Positions 41,261-50,721 are shown, counted from the stretch's first letter. The stretch is DNA of 64,000 bases from Spirochaetales bacterium (GCA_030540405.1 JAUNWH010000002.1:1-64000); one strand, 5' to 3'. Notes: generated from the sequence alone by a model not told the origin. Made by a program: numbers and translations.

Positions 41261-43438
41261 ATGAAAATCATCAAAAGAAGTGGTGCGGAAGCTGTTTACG
41301 ACCGCAATAAAATTTCAACGGCAATAAGAAAGGCAAACGAGCAGGTAAGAGAATCGCAGCGCCTTAAAGAAAGCCAGATTGAATCCATTGTTGATGATAT
41401 TGAAATCGAATGCCACAATTCAGGACACGCTCTTAATGTTGAAGACATTCAAGACCTTGTTGAAAATGGAATAATGCAGAACGGAGCTTATGAAGTTGCC
41501 AAGCTTTACATAACCTACCGCTACCGCCATCAGCTTTTGCGCAAGGAAAATACAACAGATCAGCAAATAATGAGCCTTCTTGAAGAAAACAACGAAGAAG
41601 TCAAGCAGGAAAATTCAAATAAAAATCCTACTGTAGTTTCTGTTCAGCGCGACTATATGGCTGGAGAAGTCAGCAAAGACATTACACGCCGTTTTCTTTT
41701 AGATCCGGATATTTGCAAGGCCCATGACGAAGGAATCATACACTTCCACGATGCGGATTACTTTGCACAGCACATGCACAACTGCGACCTCGTAAATCTT
41801 GAAGACATGCTTCAAAACGGAACTGTAATCAGCGGAACAAAAATTGACCGCCCGCATTCTTTTTCAACAGCCTGCAATATCGCCACGCAGATTATAGCTC
41901 AAGTTGCCAGCTGTCAGTACGGCGGACAAAGCATTACGCTCACTCATCTTGCTCCGTTTGTAGACGTAAGCCGCAAAAAAATCATGACGGAAACAACAGA
42001 ACTCATAAAAGCGACAGGGCTTCAGGTTTCTTCCGAGCAGTTCGATTATATGGTTGAACAGCGTGTAAAGGACGAAATCAAGCGCGGAGTTCAGACAATT
42101 CAGTATCAAGTTATAACTCTTATGACAACAAACGGCCAGGCTCCTTTTGTGACGGTTTTCATGTACTTGAATGAAGCAAAAAATGAGCAGGAAAAAGCCG
42201 ACCTTGCGCTTATTATAGAAGAAGTTCTAAAGCAGCGTTATCAGGGAGTAAAAAACGAAAAAGGCGCCTGGATTACTCCTGCATTCCCAAAGCTTATTTA
42301 TGTTCTTGAAAATGACAACGTGGAACAAGGCTCACCGTATTATTACCTTTCCGAGCTTGCCGCAAAATGCACAGCGCGCAGAATGGTTCCAGACTACATC
42401 AGCGAAAAGAAAATGCTGGAGCTAAAAATCGACGCAAAAGGAAACGGAAACTGCTATCCTTGCATGGGCTGCCGTTCATTTTTAACACCTTACTTGGACT
42501 TGACTGGAAAACCAAAATACTATGGAAGATTCAACCAGGGAGTTGTAACGCTTAATCTTGTTGATGTAGCCTGCTCTTCTGGCGGCGACATGATGAAATT
42601 CCATCAGCTTCTTCAGGAACGGCTTGAGCTTTGCCACAGAGCGCTTAGAATCCGCCACGAACGTCTTCTTGGAACAAAATCTGATGCAGCTCCAATTCTA
42701 TGGCAAAACGGTGCTTTGGCAAGATTAAAGAAAGGCGAAGTTATCGACAAGCTTTTGTACAACGGATATTCAACAATTTCCCTTGGATACGCCGGACTTT
42801 GCGAATGCGTGCGCTACATGACCGGAAAATCCCACACAGATCCAGATGCAAAGCCTTTTGCGCTCAATGTTATGAAAGCCTTAAACGAAGCCTGCAAAAA
42901 ATGGAAGGAAGCCGAGCACATCGACTATTCCGTTTATGGAACTCCGCTTGAAAGCACAACTTACAAATTTGCAAAGTGCCTCAAAAAAAGATTCGGAATA
43001 ATTGAAGGCGTTACAGACAAAAACTACATCACAAACAGCTATCACGTAAATGTAACAGAAAAAATCGACGCATTTACAAAGCTTTCATTTGAATCTGAAT
43101 TCCAAAGACTTTCGCCAGGTGGAGCGGTAAGCTACGTTGAAGTTCCAAACATGGAAAACAACATTCCAGCTGTAATGGCTCTCTTAAAACACATTTACAA
43201 CAACATAATGTATGCAGAACTGAACACAAAAAGCGACTTCTGCCAAAAATGCGGCTACACGGGCGAAATTCAAATTGCAACAGACAGCGACGGAAAACTT
43301 ATCTGGGAATGTCCAAACTGCAAAAATCACGACCAAGCCACAATGAACGTTGCAAGAAGAACCTGCGGCTACATTGGAACACAATACTGGAATCAGGGAC
43401 GCACACAGGAAATAAAAGAGCGTGTGCTGCACTTATAA
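41261..43438 (+). CDS. nrdD: Anaerobic ribonucleoside-triphosphate reductase
   Basis: 725 residues. Glycyl-radical enzyme that makes dNTPs without oxygen. N-terminal ATP cone (about 1-92: MKIIKRSGAEAVYDRNKIST), the catalytic barrel with HFHDADYFAQHMHNCDL (about 166-182) and GNCYPCMGCRSF (about 398-409), then the zinc ribbon CQKCGYTG...CPNC (about 660-690) and the radical loop RRTCGYIGTQYWNQG (Gly near 707). Complete. GAGGG precedes the start. Transcribed with nrdG, whose ATG follows the nrdD stop directly. Confidence 0.97.
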   Translation: MKIIKRSGAEAVYDRNKISTAIRKANEQVRESQRLKESQIESIVDDIEIECHNSGHALNVEDIQDLVENGIMQNGAYEVAKLYITYRYRHQLLRKENTTDQQIMSLLEENNEEVKQENSNKNPTVVSVQRDYMAGEVSKDITRRFLLDPDICKAHDEGIIHFHDADYFAQHMHNCDLVNLEDMLQNGTVISGTKIDRPHSFSTACNIATQIIAQVASCQYGGQSITLTHLAPFVDVSRKKIMTETTELIKATGLQVSSEQFDYMVEQRVKDEIKRGVQTIQYQVITLMTTNGQAPFVTVFMYLNEAKNEQEKADLALIIEEVLKQRYQGVKNEKGAWITPAFPKLIYVLENDNVEQGSPYYYLSELAAKCTARRMVPDYISEKKMLELKIDAKGNGNCYPCMGCRSFLTPYLDLTGKPKYYGRFNQGVVTLNLVDVACSSGGDMMKFHQLLQERLELCHRALRIRHERLLGTKSDAAPILWQNGALARLKKGEVIDKLLYNGYSTISLGYAGLCECVRYMTGKSHTDPDAKPFALNVMKALNEACKKWKEAEHIDYSVYGTPLESTTYKFAKCLKKRFGIIEGVTDKNYITNSYHVNVTEKIDAFTKLSFESEFQRLSPGGAVSYVEVPNMENNIPAVMALLKHIYNNIMYAELNTKSDFCQKCGYTGEIQIATDSDGKLIWECPNCKNHDQATMNVARRTCGYIGTQYWNQGRTQEIKERVLHL

Positions 43439-43924
43439 ATGTACTACGGCGAAATTAAAAAATTCGACATTTCAAACGGAGAGGGCGTAAGAGTTTCCCT
43501 CTTTGTTTCAGGATGCAGAGTTCATTGCCCGGGATGCTTTAACAAATGTACTTGGGATTTTCAGTACGGAAAACTTTTTACAGAAGAAACAGAAAACGAA
43601 ATAATCGAAGCTCTTTCAAAGGAATTTATTTCAGGACTTACAGTTCTTGGAGGAGAGCCTTTTGAGCCGGAAAATCAGGAAATTCTTGCGCCGTTTTTGT
43701 CAAAAGTAAAAAAAATATTTCCCAAGAAAACAATCTGGTGCTACACAGGCTACGTTTACGACAAAGACATTCTTCCTTCCGACGGAAAAAAACACTGCGC
43801 CTTTACAGAGCAATTTTTAAGCTGCGTCGATGTTCTTGTGGACGGACCTTTTATAGAAGAACTGAAAGACATTTCTCTGCAATTCCGAGGCTCAAAAAAC
43901 CAGCGCATCCTTCATTTAAAATAA
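43439..43924 (+). CDS. nrdG: Anaerobic ribonucleotide reductase-activating protein
   Basis: 161 residues. Radical-SAM activase that installs the glycyl radical on NrdD. Cluster motif CRVHCPGC (about 28-35, CxxxCxxC), GGEPF (about 71-75), and a C-terminal SLQFRGSKNQRIL. Short length is typical for NrdG. Start codon immediately after the nrdD stop. Confidence 0.96.
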   Translation: MYYGEIKKFDISNGEGVRVSLFVSGCRVHCPGCFNKCTWDFQYGKLFTEETENEIIEALSKEFISGLTVLGGEPFEPENQEILAPFLSKVKKIFPKKTIWCYTGYVYDKDILPSDGKKHCAFTEQFLSCVDVLVDGPFIEELKDISLQFRGSKNQRILHLK

Positions 43925-43930
43925 ATTCAG

Positions 43931-44864
43931 CTACAAACTCATAACAGACTGAATCCATTCGCTTCTGCTTTTTACGCCTTGCATTATTTGCAAAAAATCA
44001 TAATTTTGAAGCGCGGAAATTTTCAGCTCTTGGCCATTTTCATAAAAAAACTGTTCTGTTTTCTGAACGTAATTCTTATCAGCACTAGAAACAATTTCAA
44101 GAGGCAGGCGGACTTCAAAAACAACTTTGTGCAAATTTTTTCCATCCTTAAAAACTGGAACACAAGCCGCATGGCAATTTCCATTGTATAATTTGCAAAT
44201 CCGCTGCAAAAGATTAAACCCGATTCCCATTCCCGCAATATTTTCTGAAATATTTTTTCCGCGGAAACCAAGCGCAAAGAGCTGCTCAATATTTTGCTCC
44301 GAAATATTTTCAGAAAAATTTGAAACTCTATAAACCAGCGTTTTATTCAAACTGTCCCATTCAATGTTCACAGAAATTCCAGTTTTTTCTGTAGAATATT
44401 TTATCGTATTGTCAATCAGATTTATAAAAACAGTTTCTGGCAAAAAGCATTCCAAATGTACGTGCAGCAAAATCCTTTCATTGCAACCTGATAAAGAAAA
44501 AACGCAAAAGTCATAATGCCCAGGTACAAAAAAAAGTTTTTCCCTTAAGCTTGCAAACAAAATAAAAAGAACTACCGTTTTAGCAAACATAACTTCCAAA
44601 AATATTATGTGTATAAATGAAAATCTCTCTGTATGCTCAAAAAATTGCTCCATTGCAAAAAACGGAATGTGCATGAAGTTAAATCTGAATTATTGATTTT
44701 TCTGAATTAAAAATTTTTCTTCCAGCAACACCGCTTTTTTTACAATCGTAAGGAAATGTAAAGTCAGAAGAAAGTTCACCGGCTGAACTCTGCCAACAAT
44801 AAACCTGCACTGAATTTTCCTGCGCAAAGAAAAACTTTTATCGTTTAAATTTGGATTTGGACAT
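43931..44864 (-). pseudogene. Remnant of a sensor histidine kinase
   Basis: The part from ATG 44674 to 43931 (247 codons) contains a histidine-kinase ATPase domain: PETVFINLIDNTIKYS (N box), then ALGFRGKN and GMGIGFNLLQRICKLYNG (G boxes). No HisKA dimerisation domain with a phospho-accepting His is seen before it. Upstream, in other frames, lies another coding remnant: from ATG 44864 MSKSKFKR then TAA (44840-44838), continuing in frame as KFFFAQENSVQVYCWQSSAG...FTFPYD...KIFNSEKSIIQI to a stop at 44681. It looks like part of a sensor domain, possibly GAF. Several lesions, so inactive as a kinase. No response regulator nearby. Confidence 0.6.
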
Positions 44865-44961
44865 AGACTTTGTTCTAGTTATCGAAAAAATTAAAAAGAT
44901 ATGTAAATTAAAAATCGTTAAGAGATTATAATGTATTCCAAGATAGAGACGAATTCAAAAA

Positions 44962-45225
44962 TCAGTCCTCGTAGTGACCACGACAGGTTTTTACAGTAAT
45001 TTTGTCTTCGGAAAATTCGTAGACAAGACGATTTTCCTTATCAATTCTTCTGCTATATTCGCCTTCTTTGTGTTTCAGTTTTTCAGGCTTGCCTTCGTCG
45101 TGCAATGCTCCATCACGAGAAATACTTTTCAGCAATTTATTGATTTTCTGAACAGTCTTCTTATCTTGCGTCTGCCAATAGATGTAATCGTCCCAGCCCT
45201 CTTCTGAAAAAGTTATCTCACTCAT
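44962..45225 (-). CDS. yoeB: YoeB-family mRNA interferase toxin
   Basis: 87 residues. RelE-fold ribonuclease that cleaves mRNA on the ribosome. Seen: FSEEGWDDYIYWQTQDKKTV, KPEKLKHKEGEYSRRIDKEN, RLVYEF and the end TCRGHYED with the catalytic His-Tyr. Overlaps the antitoxin stop by 4 nt (ATGA), the classical arrangement. Confidence 0.95.
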   Translation of the reverse strand: MSEITFSEEGWDDYIYWQTQDKKTVQKINKLLKSISRDGALHDEGKPEKLKHKEGEYSRRIDKENRLVYEFSEDKITVKTCRGHYED

Positions 45226-45482
45226 TCTGCCGCCATTGCCTCAAGTTCTTCCATCGTTTTTACGACAACTTTTCCCTGACGAATCTGTTCATCCGCCAAA
45301 TCAAGACGAGCAAGATAAGCCGCATTGTTTTTCGCCTTTTCCATTTCCTTAAATTCCTTTTCAGAAACGATGACGACATTCTTGTTTTCCTTACGCGGAA
45401 CAATGACCGGCTCGCCGTTGAACGCCATATCAAAATATTTCTTTATGTTTGCGCGGATGTCCATCTGCTTTGCGATTGTCAT
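45222..45482 (-). CDS. yefM: YefM/Phd-family antitoxin
   Basis: 86 residues. Neutralises YoeB and represses the operon. TIAKQMDIRANIKKYFDMAF, then GEPVIVPRKENKNVVIVSEK is the DNA-binding Phd/YefM fold; the acidic tail KTMEELEAMAAE should bind the toxin. Start 45482 by GGAGG 6 nt upstream. The promoter at 45538-45566 lies upstream; GTACGGTTTTTGGTAC in the leader is a candidate operator. Confidence 0.92.
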   Translation of the reverse strand: MTIAKQMDIRANIKKYFDMAFNGEPVIVPRKENKNVVIVSEKEFKEMEKAKNNAAYLARLDLADEQIRQGKVVVKTMEELEAMAAE

Positions 45483-45537
45483 AATTGCCTCCAAAAAAGT
45501 CGGAATAAAATTGTGTACCAAAAACCGTACTGTTTTT

Positions 45538-45566
45538 AATTTAATGTCAAATCTTCTATCTGTCAA
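45538..45566 (-). promoter_or_regulatory. yefM-yoeB promoter
   Basis: Leftward TTGACA (45566-45561), 17-nt spacer, TAAATT (45543-45538). GTAC-N8-GTAC lies just downstream, in the position of a YefM operator. Confidence 0.65.
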
Positions 45567-45598
45567 GTTTTATGGTTTTGATTCACTTCTTTAACCCA

Positions 45599-45627
45599 TT
45601 GCAACAACGAAAGCAAAAATTTATAAT
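45599..45627 (+). promoter_or_regulatory. Promoter of the 179-residue gene, leaderless geometry
   Basis: TTGCAA (45599-45604), 17-nt spacer, perfect TATAAT (45622-45627), 6 nt (GGCCCT) to ATG 45634. The best-formed leaderless example in the window. Confidence 0.75.
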
Positions 45628-45633
45628 GGCCCT

Positions 45634-46173
45634 ATGTCAGAAAATCTTATAGAAAAATTTGTGGATAATGATTCGCTCAAAGCGTTGAAAAATCTTATTG
45701 AATCCAGTTCAGATGATGCGGTCCTTTCATCTTCGGTGCAGCTTGCAGATATTTTTGGCGCGGGTCAGACATTCAAAAAAATCACTGATAAAAATTCAGA
45801 TGCAGAATCAAAACTTGTTTCCAGTTTTAACAATAACCTTGTGCTTTTGATTCAGAAAACTTGGGTCGAAAAATCCGATGAAGAACTTAAGGCTCAGATT
45901 CTTTATCAGCTTGAGGAATTCCGTGTTCAGCTAAATTCAAAAGATTATGTTCAGGCTTATCCGCAGTTTTTTTCTATTTTAGACAATGTCGTTTATCTTA
46001 TGTTCGGAAACCAGGCAAAGGCAAAAGATTTTCCAGAATACGCTCTTAGAATAGACCCGGAATTTGGAATTTTCTGGTGGTACGTAAAAAGCCTTCCGCG
46101 GGATGCGCAATGGTCAACTGAACGCACAAGAATTGCTATTTTGCTTGGAATTTATTTTTTGGCAAATTATTAA
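45634..46173 (+). CDS. Hypothetical protein, 179 residues
   Basis: Not recognised. Soluble, acidic, helical; near the C terminus FGIFWWYVKSLPRDAQWSTE and RIAILLGIYFLANY are rich in aromatics and may form an amphipathic or membrane-touching end. No cysteines, no signal peptide. The start at 45634 is defined by the promoter geometry (leaderless). Divergent from yefM-yoeB and followed by proA after a repeat. Confidence 0.65.
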   Translation: MSENLIEKFVDNDSLKALKNLIESSSDDAVLSSSVQLADIFGAGQTFKKITDKNSDAESKLVSSFNNNLVLLIQKTWVEKSDEELKAQILYQLEEFRVQLNSKDYVQAYPQFFSILDNVVYLMFGNQAKAKDFPEYALRIDPEFGIFWWYVKSLPRDAQWSTERTRIAILLGIYFLANY

Positions 46174-46220
46174 GCCTGTTTCAATTTACATTTTAATGTC
46201 ATCTATTGCAAAATTATAAC

Positions 46221-46250
46221 AGATTCCTATGTCATTGCATGGGAATGACA
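46221..46250. repeat. Short TGTCATT/AGATT repeat immediately before proA
   Basis: AGATTCCTATGTCATTGCAT then GGGAATGACA. The next bases, GGGGG (46251-46255), are the only ribosome-site-like sequence of proA. Confidence 0.7.
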
Positions 46251-46260
46251 GGGGGAATTC

Positions 46261-47520
46261 ATGGAGCTTGATTCAATCTGCGCTGAATTAAAAAAAGGAG
46301 CGGCACAACTTGCGCTTCATACAGAGCTTCAGAAAAACAATGCGTTAAAATGTGTTTCCGAAGCAATCTTAAAAAACAAGCAGGAAATTTTAAGCGCAAA
46401 CCAGATTGATGTGGAAAATGCGCGTGCAAATGGAACTCCCGAATCCCTTGTTGAACGTCTTGCTCTAAATGAAAAAAAGTTCAACGATATTCTGGACGGA
46501 ATCAAAACTGTAATTCAGCAAAAAGATCCTGTTGGAAAAATCGTTGACGGCTGGAAAGCTCCTAACGGAATGGAAATCCGCCAAGTAAGAGTTCCGCTTG
46601 GAGTTGCTGCAATTATTTACGAAAGCCGCCCGAACGTTACAGCGGATGCGTTTGCCCTTGCTTACAAAAGCGGAAATTCTATTCTTTTGCGCGGCTCTTC
46701 TTCTGCGCTGAATTCAAACAAAGCCATAGTAAAGGCAATCAAAGAAGGCTTGAAAAATGCTGGAAAAGACGGCGTTGAGTCAGCGTTGTACCTGTGCGAA
46801 TCTGGCAACCATTCCGAAGTAAACGAAATTCTCAATGCGGTCGGAAAAATTGATGTGGTTCTTCCGCGCGGCTCTACAAAGCTCATAAATCTTGTTGTTG
46901 AAAATGCAAAAGTTCCAGTAATCCAGACTGGGGCCGGAGTCTGCCATCTTTATGTTGATGAAAGCGCGAACTTGGAAAACGCAGCTAAAATTGCACAGAA
47001 TTCCAAAATGCAGCGTCCGGGAGCTTGCAATGCGATTGAAACAATTCTTGTAAATAAAAAAGTTCTTAAAGAATTTCTTCCGCTTCTTGCAAAGGAATTT
47101 GATGAGAAAGTTCAAATCCGCGCAGACAAAGAATGCTATTCAGTTCTACAAAATGCCGGCTACAAAAATTTAAAGGAAGCAGAAGATTCCGACTTCGGAT
47201 TTGAATTCCTTGACTTCATCGTTGCAGTCCGCCAAGTTGAATCCACAAAGCAGGCTATTGAATTTATAAATGCCCACAACACTAAGCACAGCGAATGCAT
47301 TGCTACAAACGACAGAAGCCATGCTCTTATGTTCCAGCAGCAAATTGACGCAGCCTGTATCTATGTGAATGCAAGCACAAGATTTACAGACGGCGGAATC
47401 TTTGGATTTGGAGCGGAACTCGGAATCAGCACGCAAAAACTTCATGCCAGAGGTCCTATGGGAGCCGAAGCCTTGACCACAACAAAGTTTTTAATCGACG
47501 GAAACGGTCAAATTAGGTAA
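46261..47520 (+). CDS. proA: Glutamate-5-semialdehyde dehydrogenase (gamma-glutamyl phosphate reductase)
   Basis: 419 residues, normal length. Reduces gamma-glutamyl phosphate in proline synthesis. Seen: MEIRQVRVPLGVAAIIYESR (about 102-121), YKSGNSILLRGSSSALNSN, VIQTGAGVCHLYVDESA (about 221-237), QRPGACNAIETILV with the active-site Cys (about 250-263), and the terminal ARGPMGAEALTTTKFLIDG. Start at 46261 with GGGGG 5 nt upstream, next to a palindromic repeat. proB is not adjacent. Closed by the terminator cassette at 47533-47616. Confidence 0.96.
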   Translation: MELDSICAELKKGAAQLALHTELQKNNALKCVSEAILKNKQEILSANQIDVENARANGTPESLVERLALNEKKFNDILDGIKTVIQQKDPVGKIVDGWKAPNGMEIRQVRVPLGVAAIIYESRPNVTADAFALAYKSGNSILLRGSSSALNSNKAIVKAIKEGLKNAGKDGVESALYLCESGNHSEVNEILNAVGKIDVVLPRGSTKLINLVVENAKVPVIQTGAGVCHLYVDESANLENAAKIAQNSKMQRPGACNAIETILVNKKVLKEFLPLLAKEFDEKVQIRADKECYSVLQNAGYKNLKEAEDSDFGFEFLDFIVAVRQVESTKQAIEFINAHNTKHSECIATNDRSHALMFQQQIDAACIYVNASTRFTDGGIFGFGAELGISTQKLHARGPMGAEALTTTKFLIDGNGQIR

Positions 47521-47532
47521 AACTAACTAAAA

Positions 47533-47616
47533 ATTCTCGGCTAGAATTTATTAAAAACACGCCGTACTTTTTAAATTTCACGCCGAGAATTTTAGAAAAC
47601 TCGGCGTGTTTTTTTT
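47533..47616. terminator. Bidirectional terminator cassette, copy 2
   Basis: CACGCCGAG (47579-47587) pairs with CTCGGCGTG (47600-47608), followed by eight T (47609-47616). The preceding half (CTCGGCTAGAATTTATTAAA...CACGCCG) forms the alternative pair used leftward. It lies between the convergent proA and pheT genes and is a near copy of 12435-12518. Confidence 0.8.
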
Positions 47617-47683
47617 ACATTGCTGTACTTGATACTGCGATGTTTCTGAAAGAAGCTCAGTCAGCAATCTAGCTTGTTTCAAA

Positions 47684-49981
47684 CTATTCAATATCTGCGT
47701 TGACTGTTTTTTCCATTACAATCGGTTTTCCGGCGGCAACAAGATTTTTTCCTGCGGCTTGCGCCATTTTATTTACAATCTTGTATTCAACTTTGCAGAA
47801 CTTGTCTATGTCGATTTTTGCAGGCTTTTCAGAAGGCTCAAAACCTTCAAGAACAACCTGAGTTCCCGGAGCAGCCCAAGGAGCTGTCAAAAGCTCAACT
47901 TTTTCAATTCCATCTTCCATATAGTCAGAGGCAAGCAGCATTCCGCGGCTTTCAACGCCCTTCATTTTTCTTGGAGCAAGGTTAGCGGCAATGATAACGT
48001 GTTTTCCCAAAAGCTCCTCTTCCTTTAAATAAGGACGCAAGCCAGACTGAATAATGCGCTCTGTTCCGCTTCCATCGTCAAGATGCTCAATGTAAAGCTT
48101 GTCGCCCTGCGGATTTGTTTCCACGCTCAAAATCTTTGCAACTTTAAGTTCAATGTGCTTGTTAAAATATTCAACCGGGTCAATTTTCGGCGCGGCAGAT
48201 TCAGGCTTAGGCTCTTCTTTTGGCTGAACGTTCTGGCTGTGCTCCTTAGGTTCTGTAGCCATAAGATATTCAAGGTCAATTTCTCCGGCAACACAAGGAA
48301 CTCCAACCTGCCAGTTTTCAAGAATCTGCGGATGAATTTCTCCAAAAATTCCAGCCTGCTTTCCATTCACCATAATTCCAGCCTGACGCCCCGGAATAAA
48401 GCGCGGATCATTTGTTTCCTGAACTTCATATTTGTGGTCAAGATAATAAAGAATCGTGCTTACTTCGCTTGCCGCCTCGTTAAAGTTGGCGTTGTTGGAA
48501 GCTGTAAGGAAACCAAGGCTCTGAATTGTCTTTGTGCCGGTGTTTTCACTTTCGTCAATGAATGCGATTTTTCCGACTTCAAAAATCTTGTGAGGATAAA
48601 CTGCGTTTCCACTCTGGGCTTCGGCTTCAAAAAGAGAAGCGATAATCGACGGACGGATAAACTGATAGTTTTCGCTCATCGGATTTGCAATTTCAATTAC
48701 ATTTTTTCCATCGATTCCCATGTTGTCGATGTAAGTTTTCTTTGAGCCAAGATAATTGAAAATCATTTCCTGATAGCCGATTCCAGCCATTATGTTTTTT
48801 ACTTTGCGGCTGTAAACGGTAATTGGCAAAAGGCGTCCGATTGTAAAGTCGTTCGGCTTTTCAGGCTTAAAGAAATCAAGGCCTTTTCCAATCATAACGT
48901 CTTCAATAACATCAACTTCGTGCAAAAAGTCGTTGCGGTAAGGAGCCGGATGCACAACAAAAACAGTTTCGCCGTTTTCATTCAAAACATCAACCTTGCT
49001 TCCCATGCGCACAAGAGCGTCTTTTACTTCATCTTCAGAAAGAGAGCTGCCGAGCTTTTTATTTATTGCGGAAAGGCGGGCTTTTGCTGTCTGTTGGAAA
49101 TAATAAGGGATAACAACATCGTTTCCAAAGCCAGTGTCATATTCGTGGTGAACCTTTACAGGAAGAATTTCGTATCCTGCGTCTGCAAAATCACAGGCAA
49201 CAATGTTCGCTGCAAGCATTAAGTCCTTCATGTCAATGCCGGTAAGCTCAACCAGCAAGTCCTTGTCGCCAACTTCAATCTGTCCCAAAGTCGCGCTGTT
49301 GATTATAGGGCTCATGCTCATAATTTCGCCGGAATCGTCCTGCAAAACCGGATATTTTTCAAAGTCCTTTAAAATCCAGCCGTATTCTTTTCCCTTTGGA
49401 TGATTTTCAAGAATTTCACGGCAAGTCTGTTTTTCTTCGCCCTGAAGCGGAACAAAGCTCACCTTGTCTGGATCCGCCGCAACAAAATGAACCGGCCACT
49501 TTAAATTTGCCGCGCGGTAAACTCCCATTGAAATTGTTTTTCTTTTGCGCCCAAAGTTCCAGGCAAGTTTTTCCTGAGTCTGCATAATGTCAATAAGCAT
49601 TGCATTGTCTATAGGCTTTCCGCTTATAACAAAAGAAACCATAAACGGCCTGATATGCCTTAAAGCAGGATCAACGACAGCAAGACGGTTTCCAGTATCT
49701 TTTAGCTTGCCTTCTTCCGACATGAATTTACTGTAGTCTGAATGGCCTTTTCCTTCGTGCTCGCGAAGACATCTTGCAACTCCGCCTGCAGACCACAAGT
49801 CAGGACGGTTTGTGTCGTTCAGTTCAATTTTTATAACACGCTCGCTTTCTGGAGCAGATTCATCAGGCTTTTCATCAAGCTCGGCTTTTGCAAATGTAAG
49901 CTTCTTTTCAAAAGTATCCCAGTCGTATTTAGTTCCAAGCAAATTAAAAAACAGTTTTTCGTTGACTTCAATCTTAGGCAT
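47684..49981 (-). CDS. pheT: Phenylalanyl-tRNA synthetase beta subunit, archaeal type, with C-terminal tRNA-binding domain
   Basis: 765 residues. Joins phenylalanine to tRNA-Phe with PheS. Residues 1-600 follow the archaeal/eukaryotic beta-chain plan, without the bacterial N-terminal tRNA-binding domain: PKIEVNEKLFFNLLG, LNDTNRPDLWSAGGVARCLR (about 74-93), the B3/B4 editing region, B5 (about 290-345) and the pseudo-catalytic end with RFIPGRQAGIMVNG. After an acidic/proline linker (KEHSQNVQPKEEPKPESAAP) comes an OB-fold tRNA-binding domain (about 615-715: YFNKHIELKVAKILSVETNP; GKHVIIAANLAPRKMKGVES) like that of Trbp111 or the MetG C terminus. Start 49981 with AGAGG upstream. pheS is not in the window. 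Confidence 0.93.
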   Translation of the reverse strand: MPKIEVNEKLFFNLLGTKYDWDTFEKKLTFAKAELDEKPDESAPESERVIKIELNDTNRPDLWSAGGVARCLREHEGKGHSDYSKFMSEEGKLKDTGNRLAVVDPALRHIRPFMVSFVISGKPIDNAMLIDIMQTQEKLAWNFGRKRKTISMGVYRAANLKWPVHFVAADPDKVSFVPLQGEEKQTCREILENHPKGKEYGWILKDFEKYPVLQDDSGEIMSMSPIINSATLGQIEVGDKDLLVELTGIDMKDLMLAANIVACDFADAGYEILPVKVHHEYDTGFGNDVVIPYYFQQTAKARLSAINKKLGSSLSEDEVKDALVRMGSKVDVLNENGETVFVVHPAPYRNDFLHEVDVIEDVMIGKGLDFFKPEKPNDFTIGRLLPITVYSRKVKNIMAGIGYQEMIFNYLGSKKTYIDNMGIDGKNVIEIANPMSENYQFIRPSIIASLFEAEAQSGNAVYPHKIFEVGKIAFIDESENTGTKTIQSLGFLTASNNANFNEAASEVSTILYYLDHKYEVQETNDPRFIPGRQAGIMVNGKQAGIFGEIHPQILENWQVGVPCVAGEIDLEYLMATEPKEHSQNVQPKEEPKPESAAPKIDPVEYFNKHIELKVAKILSVETNPQGDKLYIEHLDDGSGTERIIQSGLRPYLKEEELLGKHVIIAANLAPRKMKGVESRGMLLASDYMEDGIEKVELLTAPWAAPGTQVVLEGFEPSEKPAKIDIDKFCKVEYKIVNKMAQAAGKNLVAAGKPIVMEKTVNADIE

Positions 49982-50133
49982 GGTTTCCTCTATTAAATAG
50001 TGTGCATAGATTATATTACAACAATGGCAAAACTGCAATTAGGGGAACGAATGCTTGAAACTCCAAATTGCAATACAAACATTATTTTTAATTGCCACAC
50101 GGATTGAAAAAAGTAATGATTTTTCTCACATAC

Positions 50134-50721
50134 TCAAGCCCATGACTCATCTCCATAATCATCTTCTTCACAACAACCCAAAATCGACGAGGGGTTTCCA
50201 TAACAAGATGCACCATGTTCCCACAATTCTGAATCTTCAGTAATATTATCTAAAGAAGAAAGCTTATCCCTTAAGCTGTTAATCACAATGTTTTTATTAG
50301 GAATCTCTATGTGCTCATAAATATTTATAGATGCTAGTAAAATTCCTTTTTCAGAAAATAAGTCTTTATTAAACGGCACATCAATTTTATCTCCTATACT
50401 ACAATTATTATAAATTTTCTTTGCTTCTTTATAATCTATTTCACTTCTATCCACATACACATCTTTAACAATTTGCTTTTTTTCATAAAATTCTATTATT
50501 ATGCCATTTTTTACAAAATTCACATTCACAACAAAATTTTGATCAGAACCATAAGTCTCTCTATATGCAATATTAAATGAATTTTTTATAAGATTAATTT
50601 TATTTTCATTTTTCATCAAACAATGAATTGAATCATAATTTTCATTATGTATTAATGAATAAAATAAATTTTTACTTTCAATTTCATATAAATATATTTG
50701 ATTATTAAAATCTTTCTTCAT
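50134..50721 (-). CDS. Hypothetical protein, 195 residues, AT-rich gene
   Basis: Not recognised. Hydrophilic, Asn/Lys/Ile-rich, no signal peptide or membrane helix; tail HGASCYGNPSSILGCCEEDD is cysteine- and acid-rich. The base composition is clearly more AT-rich than pheT beside it, as for the next two genes, suggesting acquired DNA. Start placed at 50721 (MKKDFNNQ); the ribosome site is weak. Same strand as the DUF6884 fusion gene 77 nt upstream, so probably co-transcribed. Confidence 0.55.
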   Translation of the reverse strand: MKKDFNNQIYLYEIESKNLFYSLIHNENYDSIHCLMKNENKINLIKNSFNIAYRETYGSDQNFVVNVNFVKNGIIIEFYEKKQIVKDVYVDRSEIDYKEAKKIYNNCSIGDKIDVPFNKDLFSEKGILLASINIYEHIEIPNKNIVINSLRDKLSSLDNITEDSELWEHGASCYGNPSSILGCCEEDDYGDESWA

